Assembly (NCBI GenBank): GCA_036267135.1
Contig: DATAWQ010000057.1
Location: forward strand, 1 to 64,000
Direction: 5' to 3'
DNA: 64,000 bases
DNA from: PALSA-505 sp036267135
GTDB taxonomy: Bacteria; Actinomycetota; Actinomycetes; Streptosporangiales; Streptosporangiaceae
This document shows, piece by piece, positions 7,951 to 15,563 of the stretch; within the stretch, counting starts at the first letter, position 1; every line of letters begins with the position of its first letter. Below the pieces are notes generated by a model that saw nothing but the letters and a program-made list of their open reading frames with translations, was not told where the DNA came from and searched no databases. The position numbers and the translations under genes are program-made.

Positions 7951-9240
7951 TCACACCCCGAAGATGGCCAGGTGCACAAGCCCGGCTGCGACGCCGAGCA
8001 CGGCCCCGTGCACGAACAGCAGCCATTCGTCCTGTTTGATGGCCGAGCGCAGCATCTCCACGAAATCCCCGGGCCCCATCTGGCGCATCTGCCTGGCGAT
8101 GAAGTCGTGGATCCGGCGGGACTGGCCCCGGCTGAACTGGCTGTCGGCCAGCGCCAGCGGCGCCATGTCGGCGGCCTGCCTGGCAATGGCGGCGCGGACC
8201 CGCTCATAGTGCCGCGGCCCCAGCGCCGCCTGCACGGCGATCCTGGCCGGGCCCACCGCCTGGTCCACGGCCGGCCGCAGCGTGTCGGCCAGCAGCCGCT
8301 GGGTCCGGTCGGCGCGCGGCCCGTGCAGCAGCTCGTGCCCGATGTTCTCCAGCGTGATGACGTGCTCGGAGATCAGCGCGGCGTAGCCGTCGGTGACCTC
8401 GCGCTGGCGCTTGATGAACAGTCCCTGCCGCCAGGGGATCCAGGCCTTGGGGTGCACCGGCTCGAAGATCATCGTAACGCCGAGGTAGTTGACCGTCCAC
8501 CCGATGACCGCACCGCCGACCGGCAGCACCCACGCGGCCGGGTAGAAGTGCAGCACGGTGAACAGCACCACGCCCAGCGGCACCCCGAGGTAGAAGCCGA
8601 AGTTCTGCATGAACCGCAGCTCCTTGCTGCCCAGCCCCTGGAAGATCTCGTTGAGCAGGTCACGCCGCTCCTGGAGCTGGGCGATCACCATGAGCTTGGC
8701 GTCGATGAGCTGGTCGATGTGCTCGCCGATGCGCACGGTCAGCGTCTGCACCACGCCGGGAAGCTGCTGGCGCACCCGGGTGTAGACGGCGTCCTTGAGC
8801 ATCGGGGGCACGTCCCCCCACAGCTGCGGATCCTCGGCCCGCATGATCGCGTCGACCATGCCGGGGAGCTGCCCGTCCACCGTGACGGTCAGGTGCTCGG
8901 CGATCCGCTCGGGCTCGAGCTCGCGGTAGAAGTCGCCGATGCTGCCCAACTTGGCCAGGCCCTTGTCCACGGCCAGGCTGGCCATCTTGGCCGCCCGCGA
9001 CGGCACGATGCCCTGCCAGCCGATCTCCCCGGTGTAGCGCAGCAGCGGCAGCACCTGCACCCGCCGGGGGAGCAGCGGGAACACCACCCGCAGGCCCGGC
9101 ACCCGCACGCCGCGGAAGCTCAGCGGGCGGAACAGCATCAGCACGCCGGTCCAGTTGGTGACGTAACCGATGATCCCCGTGAACAGCGGGATCGTGATCA
9201 GATCCGTCCACGTCCGGCCCAGCCCTGGAATGACCAGCAC
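7951..9240 (-). CDS. DUF445 family membrane protein
   Basis: 429 residues from a GTG at 9240 with GGAAAG about 10 bp upstream; the frame stays open into the R2lox gene, but that part is that gene in another frame. DUF445 (YheB-like) features: an N-terminal membrane helix followed by GYVTNWTGVLMLFRPL, a long helical amphipathic region, then near residue 225 a second membrane segment (FYLGVPLGVVLFTVL...VGGAVIGWTVNYLGVTMIFEP) that repeats the G-x-x-x-N-x-x-G/A pattern, and a C-terminal helix. Biochemical function is unknown. It sits 50 bp downstream of the R2lox gene and 9 bp before the Abi-alpha-like gene, a probable single transcript. Confidence 0.82.
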   Translation of the reverse strand: MLVIPGLGRTWTDLITIPLFTGIIGYVTNWTGVLMLFRPLSFRGVRVPGLRVVFPLLPRRVQVLPLLRYTGEIGWQGIVPSRAAKMASLAVDKGLAKLGSIGDFYRELEPERIAEHLTVTVDGQLPGMVDAIMRAEDPQLWGDVPPMLKDAVYTRVRQQLPGVVQTLTVRIGEHIDQLIDAKLMVIAQLQERRDLLNEIFQGLGSKELRFMQNFGFYLGVPLGVVLFTVLHFYPAAWVLPVGGAVIGWTVNYLGVTMIFEPVHPKAWIPWRQGLFIKRQREVTDGYAALISEHVITLENIGHELLHGPRADRTQRLLADTLRPAVDQAVGPARIAVQAALGPRHYERVRAAIARQAADMAPLALADSQFSRGQSRRIHDFIARQMRQMGPGDFVEMLRSAIKQDEWLLFVHGAVLGVAAGLVHLAIFGV

Positions 9241-9290
9241 GTTCAGAGATCTTTCCAGGATTAGGCCGAGCTGGCCAGGGCCTTCCAAAG

Positions 9291-10244
9291 TCAGGCCACG
9301 CTGGCCAGCGCCGCCGCGTCTTCCTCGCCGAACCGGTCTTCGAGCTGCTCCGGGCTGTAGTCCAGGTCGATCTGCCCGACCGGCGTGCCGCGGGCCGACT
9401 CGATCGCGCCCAGCCTGCGCTCGGCCCGGTCGGCGGCGTAGCCGATGAACTCGCCGATGTCCAGGTTGAACGGCATCGGGTCGAACTGCTCGAACACCCA
9501 CTGCACGGTGCCGAGCGCGTACGGCAGCAGTTCGTCCATCCGCCGCCTGACCAGCTCCCAGTTGGCGTCGTCGGCGGCCACATGGCGGCGGCAGGTGAAC
9601 GTGCCCCAGGCCATGTGGCGGCGCTCGTCGTCGCCGATGTGCTTGATCAGCCGCTGGATGCCGGGCAGGATGCCAAGCTGCTGGCAGACCTTGTTCCAGG
9701 CGTAGTAGCCGGTCAGCGCCAGCACGCCCTCGACCACGTGGTTGTAGGTCACGCTGGCCCTGACCTGGCTGGCGGGGCTGGGGTCGGCGCTCAGCGCGTG
9801 CAGGGACTCCGGCAGCGCCTCGTAGAACAGCGCGCGGTAGCCGGGGTTGTCCGCGATGTACGGGTGCAGGTCCTCGGTCACCCCGACCGCGTCCAGCCAG
9901 AGCCGGAACACCGCGGTGTGCTTGGCCTCCTCGAAGCAGAACTGGGTCAGGTACATCTCGTCGCCCAGCCGGCCCTCGGCGGCCATCGCCGCCATGAACG
10001 GCTGCAGGTCCTCGGTGACCGCTTCCTCGCCCGCCAGGAACATGGCGCACAGCGTGGTGGCCCCGCGCCGCTCGTCCTGCGACCGCGCCGCCCAATGCTC
10101 GGCGTCGGCGCTGAAGTCCAGGTCCGCCGGGTTCCAGAACTTGGCGTTGCCCTTGCTGAACAGGCGCAGCGGCAGCGCGTCCCAGTTCAGGCCGCCGGCC
10201 CGCAGCGCACCGAATCCCTCGCGATATCCGCCCTGGACGTCCAT
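9291..10244 (-). CDS. R2-like ligand-binding oxidase (R2lox)
   Basis: 317 residues from the ATG at 10244 (GAGGG 7 bp upstream); a longer frame to 10349 would cover the promoter. It is a ferritin-like protein with the six metal ligands of the Mn/Fe R2lox group: E73, E106 and H109 (EEAKH), E172, E207 and H210 (DERRH). V76 (three after the first Glu) and Y167 (five before the fourth ligand) match the Val-Tyr pair that forms the ether crosslink in characterised R2lox proteins. Such enzymes bind a long-chain fatty acid and do two-electron oxidation; the natural substrate is unknown. A TetR gene is divergent, as beside the M. tuberculosis homologue. Confidence 0.92.
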   Translation of the reverse strand: MDVQGGYREGFGALRAGGLNWDALPLRLFSKGNAKFWNPADLDFSADAEHWAARSQDERRGATTLCAMFLAGEEAVTEDLQPFMAAMAAEGRLGDEMYLTQFCFEEAKHTAVFRLWLDAVGVTEDLHPYIADNPGYRALFYEALPESLHALSADPSPASQVRASVTYNHVVEGVLALTGYYAWNKVCQQLGILPGIQRLIKHIGDDERRHMAWGTFTCRRHVAADDANWELVRRRMDELLPYALGTVQWVFEQFDPMPFNLDIGEFIGYAADRAERRLGAIESARGTPVGQIDLDYSPEQLEDRFGEEDAAALASVA

Positions 10245-10305
10245 ACCCGCTCCCTCGTCTCGCCCCGCGCCTGGCCGATAAGCCCTGGCCAATACGTCCA
10301 GTGAA

Positions 10306-10326
10306 GACAAACAGAGCTCATTTGTC
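10306..10326. promoter_or_regulatory. Candidate TetR operator overlapping the R2lox promoter
   Basis: A perfect inverted repeat GACAAA-N9-TTTGTC lies between the divergent R2lox and TetR genes. Its right arm overlaps a minus-strand TTGACA (10328-10323), a -35-like element for the R2lox operon. The layout fits autoregulation and repression by the TetR protein. Confidence 0.6.
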
Positions 10327-10366
10327 AACACTGCGAACACCGAGACCAATAATGTAAACTAGGCGT

Positions 10367-10963
10367 ATGGCGGAGTCGCGAGCGTTCTACACCCGGATGC
10401 ACAAGCTGCTGCGCGAGCGGATGCTGGACGTCACCGCGGAGATGATCTGCGCCGAGGGCTGGCACGCGGTGACGATGACCCGGGTGGCCGACCAGGTCGG
10501 GGTCAGCAGGCAGAGCGTCTACAAGGAGATCGGCAGCAAGACCGCGCTCGGCGAGGCGGTCGTGGCCAGGGAGACCGACCGCGTGCTGGCCAGCGTGATC
10601 GACCGGCTGCGCGCGCACGGCGCCGACGCCACCGCCGGGATACCCGACGCGGCCGGCTACGTGCTGCGCACCAGTGCCGACAACCCGCTGATCAAGGCCA
10701 TCCTGCTGGGCGCGCCCGGCGGGGACAGCGACCTGCTGCCGCTGCTGGCCATCAGGCCCGAGCCGGTGCTCGGCCGGGCCGTCGCCGTCGTGCGCGCGGA
10801 GGCCGCCATGCTGTACCGCGGCCTGCTGCCCCCCGCGGCTATCGACCTGAGCAGCGAGATCGTGGTCCGGCTGACGCTGAGCCACCTGATGCAGCCCACC
10901 GGTCCCATCGAGGACGCCGTCGCCCAGATCCGCGCGCTGATCGAGGCCGTCCTGCGCCCCTGA
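10367..10963 (+). CDS. TetR family transcriptional regulator
   Basis: 198 residues. The N-terminal helix-turn-helix reads MICAEGWHAVTMTRVADQVGVSRQSVYKEIGSKTALGEAVV, the standard TetR DNA-binding domain; the rest is an all-helical ligand domain. The ATG at 10367 has no clear Shine-Dalgarno sequence and may be near-leaderless. It is divergent from the R2lox operon with a 122-bp gap containing a perfect inverted repeat, so it probably controls that operon in response to a fatty acid-like ligand; the ligand is inference. Confidence 0.9.
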   Translation: MAESRAFYTRMHKLLRERMLDVTAEMICAEGWHAVTMTRVADQVGVSRQSVYKEIGSKTALGEAVVARETDRVLASVIDRLRAHGADATAGIPDAAGYVLRTSADNPLIKAILLGAPGGDSDLLPLLAIRPEPVLGRAVAVVRAEAAMLYRGLLPPAAIDLSSEIVVRLTLSHLMQPTGPIEDAVAQIRALIEAVLRP

Positions 10964-10980
10964 CCCGCTCCGGCTGGTTC

Positions 10981-12813
10981 CTATTCCACCGTCACGCTCT
11001 TGGCCAGGTTGCGCGGCTTGTCGATATCGCGGCCGAGCGTGACCGCGACGTGGTAAGCGAAAAGCTGCAGCGGGATGGTGAGCAGGATCGGGTTCAGCTC
11101 GGGCTCGGTGCGCGGCACCCTGATCATCGCATCGGCCAGGCTGTCGGGCAGGTCGGCGCTGGTGACCGCGATGACCGGGCCGCCACGGGCCTTGATCTCC
11201 TCCACCGTGCCGATGTTCTTGGTCACCAGCTCGTCGCCGGGGATGATCGCGACGGTGGGCATCTCCGGGTTGATCAGGGCCAGCGGACCGTGCTTGAGCT
11301 CGGAGGCCTGGTAGGCCTCGGCGTGCAGATAGGAGATCTCTTTCAGCTTCTGCGCGCCCTCCCGGGCCACCGGCCAGCCCCGGACCCGGCCGGTGAAGAA
11401 CATGTGCTGCGCGCCCGAGTACCGCTTGGCCACCTCGGCGATCTCGGCCTCACAGGCCAGCACCTCGGCGATCTGATCGGGCAGTGCCCGCAGGCCGGCC
11501 ACGATCCGCCGCCCGTCGGCGGGGGACAGGTCCCGGATCCGGCCGAACAGCAGGCTGAGCATGGCGAACGAAACCGCCATGTTGGTGACCGCCTTGGTCG
11601 AGGCCACCGCCACCTCGGGGCCGGCGTGCAGGAAGACGCCGTTACCGCAGGCCCGGGCGATCGCGCTGCCGACCACGTTCACGACGCCCATCAGCCGGCC
11701 GCCCTTGCGGTCGAGTTCGTGCACAGCGGCCAGCGTGTCCAGCGTCTCGCCGGACTGGCTGACCGCGATGAACAGCGTGTCGGAGTCGATGACCGGATTG
11801 CGGTAGCGGAACTCCGAGGCGGGCTCGGCGTCGGCGGGCAGCCTGGCCAGCTCCTCCATCAGCCCCGCGCCGAGCTGCGCCGCGTAGTAGGCCGACCCGC
11901 AGCCGAGGAACTTCACCCGGCGGATCGCGTGCACGTCCCTGGCGGTGAGCTCGATCCCGCCCAGCCGGGCCGTGGCGAACTGGTCGTCCAGCCGGCCCAG
12001 CATGGCCCGGCGGACAGTGGCCGGCTGCTCATGCATCTCTTTGTGCATGAAGTCGCGCCAGTCGCCGAGATCGTAGTCCTCGGCGGTCACCTCGACCGTG
12101 GTCGGTTCCTTGTCGATGCGGTGCGCCTCGCGGGTGCTGGTGTGGAAGCCGTCGGCGGTCAGCGTGGCCAGCTCGCCGTCCTCCAGGTACACCACCCGCT
12201 GGGTGTGCCGGACCAGTGCGGCCACGTCGGAGGCCACCAGCGTCTCGCCCTCGCCGACGCCGATCACCAGGGGGCTGCCGTTGCGGGCCGCGACCAGCTC
12301 TCCCGGCCTGCGGGCGTCGATGACCACCAGGCCGTAGGTGCCCTCTACCCGCCGCAGCACCACCCGCACCGCGTCCTCCAGCGACCCGGCCCCGTCGGCC
12401 AGCGCGGCCGCGATCAGATGGGCGAGCGCCTCGGTGTCGGTGTCGGAGGTGAACGTGACGCCGTGCGCCGTCAGTTCGCGGCGCAGCCGTTCATTATTTT
12501 CAATGATCCCGTTATGCACTACGGCGATGCGGCCGGAGGCATCGGTGTGCGGATGGGCGTTGGCGTCGTTCGGCTCGCCGTGGGTGGCCCAGCGGGTGTG
12601 GGCGATGCCGGAGGTGGTCGTGTGGGAGGCCGGGGTGCCGACTAGGTCGCGCAGGCCGGCCACCCTGACCGCGGCCTTGGTGACCTTGAGCCTGCCGCGG
12701 TGCGGCACGGCCAGGCCGGCCGAGTCGTAGCCGCGGTACTCCAGCCGGCGCAGTCCCTCCAGCAGGATGGGGGTGGCCTCGCGAGGCCCGGTGTAGCCGA
12801 CGATCCCGCACAT
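10981..12813 (-). CDS. glmS: Glutamine-fructose-6-phosphate aminotransferase (isomerizing)
   Basis: 610 residues, the family length. Starts MCGIVGY, so Cys2 becomes the N-terminal nucleophile of the glutaminase after Met removal. The first ~220 residues are the GATase type 2 domain (HTRWATHGEPN, HNGIIEN), followed by two SIS sugar-isomerase domains (SQSGETLDT and KELKHGPLALI-like segments) ending in LAKSVTVE. It makes glucosamine-6-phosphate, the first step of the UDP-GlcNAc route to peptidoglycan. GGAGG lies upstream of the ATG. A small gene ends 22 bp before it and is probably co-transcribed. No glmS ribozyme is expected or seen in actinobacteria. Confidence 0.97.
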   Translation of the reverse strand: MCGIVGYTGPREATPILLEGLRRLEYRGYDSAGLAVPHRGRLKVTKAAVRVAGLRDLVGTPASHTTTSGIAHTRWATHGEPNDANAHPHTDASGRIAVVHNGIIENNERLRRELTAHGVTFTSDTDTEALAHLIAAALADGAGSLEDAVRVVLRRVEGTYGLVVIDARRPGELVAARNGSPLVIGVGEGETLVASDVAALVRHTQRVVYLEDGELATLTADGFHTSTREAHRIDKEPTTVEVTAEDYDLGDWRDFMHKEMHEQPATVRRAMLGRLDDQFATARLGGIELTARDVHAIRRVKFLGCGSAYYAAQLGAGLMEELARLPADAEPASEFRYRNPVIDSDTLFIAVSQSGETLDTLAAVHELDRKGGRLMGVVNVVGSAIARACGNGVFLHAGPEVAVASTKAVTNMAVSFAMLSLLFGRIRDLSPADGRRIVAGLRALPDQIAEVLACEAEIAEVAKRYSGAQHMFFTGRVRGWPVAREGAQKLKEISYLHAEAYQASELKHGPLALINPEMPTVAIIPGDELVTKNIGTVEEIKARGGPVIAVTSADLPDSLADAMIRVPRTEPELNPILLTIPLQLFAYHVAVTLGRDIDKPRNLAKSVTVE

Positions 12814-12835
12814 GCGTGGTGTCCTCCTAGACCAT

Positions 12836-13123
12836 TCAGCCGTAGACCATGCGGCGGAGCTGGCGCTCGCTGACCGGCGGCGCGGCGACCGGGCGGCCGG
12901 CCAGCTCCGCGGCGATGAGCGCCCAGATCCGGTCGTTGGTGTGGTGGCGGTGCAGCTCGGCGTGCCGCCTGCGGACGAATTCCTCGATGGTCTCGCCGAA
13001 GTAGCCGATCACGTCGGCCACCACCCGGGCGGCCGTGGCGGCCGGCAGGCCGGTCGTGGCGGCCACGTGCCGGACGAGCTCGGACGGCGCGGACTGGGGC
13101 GTCACGTCAGGCGAGGCTGCCAC
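12836..13123 (-). CDS. Small uncharacterised protein upstream of glmS
   Basis: 95 residues; I do not recognise the family. It is charged and mostly helical, with the segment LPAATAARVVADVIGYFGETIEEFV, then a His/Arg-rich stretch (RRRHAELHRHHTND) and a tail RQLRRMVYG that looks conserved. There is no signal peptide or membrane segment. The helix pattern of the first half is faintly like the N-terminus of HU proteins, which is only a resemblance. It sits 22 bp before glmS on the same strand and is divergent from sufR. Confidence 0.6.
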   Translation of the reverse strand: MAASPDVTPQSAPSELVRHVAATTGLPAATAARVVADVIGYFGETIEEFVRRRHAELHRHHTNDRIWALIAAELAGRPVAAPPVSERQLRRMVYG

Positions 13124-13255
13124 ATCGGGCCTAGTTGGTCAATTTCCTGCCCGGAATCGGGCAGGATCTGCCAGGTAAAGGATTGTGGGCGTGCGGAACG
13201 CCAATGTGCGCGCGTTCACATGGGATCGTGTTGCGGTGGCGGAAGTATTTACGCC

Positions 13256-13270
13256 ACACTGATGTTGTGA
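13256..13270. promoter_or_regulatory. SufR-type operator
   Basis: The 15-bp sequence ACACT-GATGT-TGTGA matches the pattern ACACT-N5-TGTGA described for the mycobacterial SufR site upstream of its own suf operon. It lies directly before the sufR reading frame, where a bound repressor would close the suf promoter. Confidence 0.75.
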
Positions 13271-13296
13271 AATACGTGCGGGCGAAGGTTGTCACG

Positions 13297-14148
13297 GTGC
13301 CCGGCGACATTGGGATCAGGCTAGCGCCCCCCGCCGCCGGGGGCTCGGGCCTACCCGATTTGGCACAGCCCGGTTCGGCACAGCCCGATCCGACTTGGTC
13401 GGAGCGGGGTACCAGGGCCCGGGTGGCCCGCCTGATCCTGGAGCTCGGCCCGTCCACCGCGTCCGCCCTGGGCAACCGGCTGGGGCTGACCCCGGCCGCG
13501 ATCCGCCGCCACCTGGACAATCTGCTGGCCGACGGCATGATCGAGACCACCATGGCCAGGGCCCAGCGTGGCCGGGGCCGCGGCAGGCCGGCCCGGCTGT
13601 TCGCCATCACCGACGCAGGCCGCAGCGCGTTCGTGCACGCCTACGACGACCTGGCCAGCGGCGCGCTGCGCTTCCTGGCCGAGACCGGTGGGCCGGCCGC
13701 GGTGAGCGAGTTCGCCCGCCGCCAGCTCGCCGACCTGGAGGCCAGGTACGCTCCTGTGGTCGCGCACGCACCCCCGGAGCAGCGGGTGCAGGCGCTGGCC
13801 CAGGCGCTTTCCGCCGACGGCTACGCCGCCTCGGCGACCGGTGCCCCCACCGGGGGCACCGGTGAGCAGCTCTGCCAGCACCACTGCCCGGTCGCCCACG
13901 TGGCGGCCGAGTTTCCCGAGCTATGCGAGGCGGAGACGGAGGCGTTCAGCCGGCTGCTCGGCACCGCGGTGCAGCGGCTGGCTACGATCGCCCGCGGCGA
14001 CGGTGTCTGCACGACCCACGTGACCGATCGCTCGCTCGCCACCGGCGGGTCGCGCAAGGGATCCAAAAGCCAGGAACCAACAGCACAAATACAGAGTCCA
14101 CTAATACAAATACAGAGTCCACTAATACAGGGTCCGGAGGGCTCTTAA
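13297..14148 (+). CDS. sufR: SufR-type Fe-S sensing repressor of the suf operon
   Basis: The frame is open from 13135, but a SufR-type operator covers 13256-13270 and AAGG lies 8 bp before the GTG at 13297, so I place the start there (283 residues). An ArsR/MarR-like winged helix follows (RVARLILELGPSTASALGNRLGLTPAAIRRHLDNLL, then a basic wing RGRGRGRPARLF). The C-terminal part has the cysteines expected to hold a [4Fe-4S] or [2Fe-2S] cluster: LCQHHCPVAH, FPELC and GDGVC. It should repress suf when clusters are plentiful. The last ~15 residues are encoded by an AT-rich 21-bp tandem repeat, and the stop is 2 bp before sufB. Confidence 0.85.
   Translation: MPGDIGIRLAPPAAGGSGLPDLAQPGSAQPDPTWSERGTRARVARLILELGPSTASALGNRLGLTPAAIRRHLDNLLADGMIETTMARAQRGRGRGRPARLFAITDAGRSAFVHAYDDLASGALRFLAETGGPAAVSEFARRQLADLEARYAPVVAHAPPEQRVQALAQALSADGYAASATGAPTGGTGEQLCQHHCPVAHVAAEFPELCEAETEAFSRLLGTAVQRLATIARGDGVCTTHVTDRSLATGGSRKGSKSQEPTAQIQSPLIQIQSPLIQGPEGS
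14085..14126 (+). repeat. AT-rich 21-bp tandem repeat at the 3' end of sufR
   Basis: Two perfect 21-bp copies (14085-14105, 14106-14126) plus a partial third encode a Q-I-Q-S-P-L-I repeat at the SufR C-terminus. The AT content is far above that of the surroundings. The array ends just before the sufB ribosome-binding site GGAGG (14136-14140). Confidence 0.92.
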
Positions 14149-14150
14149 AT

Positions 14151-15563
14151 ATGACGACTACCGCACCTTCTGAGCTCGAGGGCCTCGGCAGCTACAAGTT
14201 CGGCTGGGCTGACTCCGACGTCGCGGGCGAGTCCGCGCGCCGCGGCCTGTCCGAGGATGTGGTCCGCGACATCTCCGGCAAGAAGAACGAGCCGGAATGG
14301 ATGCTGGACCTGCGGCTGCGGGGGCTCAAGATGTTTGGCCGCAAGCCGATGCCCACCTGGGGCGCCGACCTGGGTGGCATCGACTTCGACAACATCAAAT
14401 ACTTCGTCAGGTCCACCGAGAAGCAGGCGGCGAGCTGGGACGAGCTGCCCGCGGACATCAAGAACACGTACGACAGGCTCGGCATACCCGAAGCGGAGAA
14501 GCAGCGCCTCATCGCTGGCGTCGCCGCCCAGTATGAATCCGAGGTCGTCTACCACAAGATCCGTGAGGACCTCGAAGAAAAGGGCGTCCTGTTCCTGGAC
14601 ACCGATACGGCGCTGCGCGAGCAGCCGGAGCTGTTCGGTGAGTACTTCGCCACCGTGATCCCGCCCGGCGACAACAAGTTCGCCGCGCTGAACACCGCGG
14701 TCTGGTCCGGCGGCAGCTTCATCTACGTGCCGAAGGGCGTGCACGTGGAGATCCCGCTGCAGGCCTACTTCCGGATCAACACCGAGAACATGGGCCAGTT
14801 CGAGCGGACGCTGATCGTCGTGGACGAGGGCGCCTACGTCCACTACGTGGAGGGATGCACCGCCCCCATCTACAAGTCCGACTCTCTGCACTCGGCGGTC
14901 GTCGAGATCATCGTGAAAAAGGACGCCCGCTGCCGGTACACCACAATCCAGAACTGGTCCAACAACGTGTACAACCTGGTCACCAAGCGGGCCGTGGCCC
15001 AGGCCGGCGCGACCATGGAATGGGTCGACGGGAACATCGGCTCCAAGGTCACGATGAAGTACCCGGCCGTCTACCTGATGGGCGAGCACGCCAAGGGCGA
15101 GACGCTGTCGGTGGCCTTCGCCGGGGCCGGCCAGCACCAGGACGCCGGCGCGAAGATGGTGCACTGCGCGCCGAACACGTCCTCCACGATCGTGTCCAAG
15201 TCGGTGGCCAGGGGCGGTGGCCGTACCTCCTACCGGGGCCTGGTCAACGTGCAGGAGGGCGCCGAGCACTCCAAGTCCACGGTCAAGTGCGACGCACTGC
15301 TGGTGGATCAGATCAGCCGGAGCGACACCTACCCGTACGTCGACGTCCGCGAGGACGACGTGGAGATGGGGCACGAGGCTTCCGTCTCCAAGATCTCCGA
15401 AGACCAGTTGTTCTACCTGATGAGCCGCGGGATGACCGAGGACGAGGCGGCGGCCACGATCGTGCGTGGCTTCGTCGAGCCGATCGCCCGTGAGCTGCCG
15501 ATGGAGTACGCGCTCGAGCTGAACCGGCTGATCGAGCTGCAGATGGAGGGGGCGGTCGGCTGA
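14151..15563 (+). CDS. sufB: Fe-S cluster assembly scaffold SufB
   Basis: 470 residues from the ATG at 14151, with GGAGG 10 bp upstream. The sequence is clearly SufB: YFVRSTEKQAASWDELP, a central beta-helix core (VWSGGSFIYVPKGVHVEIPLQAYFR), EGCTAP and the C-terminal SRSDTYPYVDVREDDVEMGHEASVSKISEDQLFYLMSRG. SufB forms the SufBC2D scaffold on which clusters are built from sulfur and iron. No intein is present, unlike mycobacterial SufB. The stop overlaps the sufD start (TGATG). Confidence 0.97.
   Translation: MTTTAPSELEGLGSYKFGWADSDVAGESARRGLSEDVVRDISGKKNEPEWMLDLRLRGLKMFGRKPMPTWGADLGGIDFDNIKYFVRSTEKQAASWDELPADIKNTYDRLGIPEAEKQRLIAGVAAQYESEVVYHKIREDLEEKGVLFLDTDTALREQPELFGEYFATVIPPGDNKFAALNTAVWSGGSFIYVPKGVHVEIPLQAYFRINTENMGQFERTLIVVDEGAYVHYVEGCTAPIYKSDSLHSAVVEIIVKKDARCRYTTIQNWSNNVYNLVTKRAVAQAGATMEWVDGNIGSKVTMKYPAVYLMGEHAKGETLSVAFAGAGQHQDAGAKMVHCAPNTSSTIVSKSVARGGGRTSYRGLVNVQEGAEHSKSTVKCDALLVDQISRSDTYPYVDVREDDVEMGHEASVSKISEDQLFYLMSRGMTEDEAAATIVRGFVEPIARELPMEYALELNRLIELQMEGAVG

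Noticed and set aside
7951..10095. A single 714-residue protein joining DUF445 to upstream sequence
   Set aside because: The upstream third is the R2lox gene in a wrong frame. The DUF445 part begins at a GTG at 9240 with its own ribosome site.
12814..12835. glmS ribozyme
   Set aside because: Only 22 bp separate glmS from the upstream gene, and the ribozyme is known from Firmicutes.
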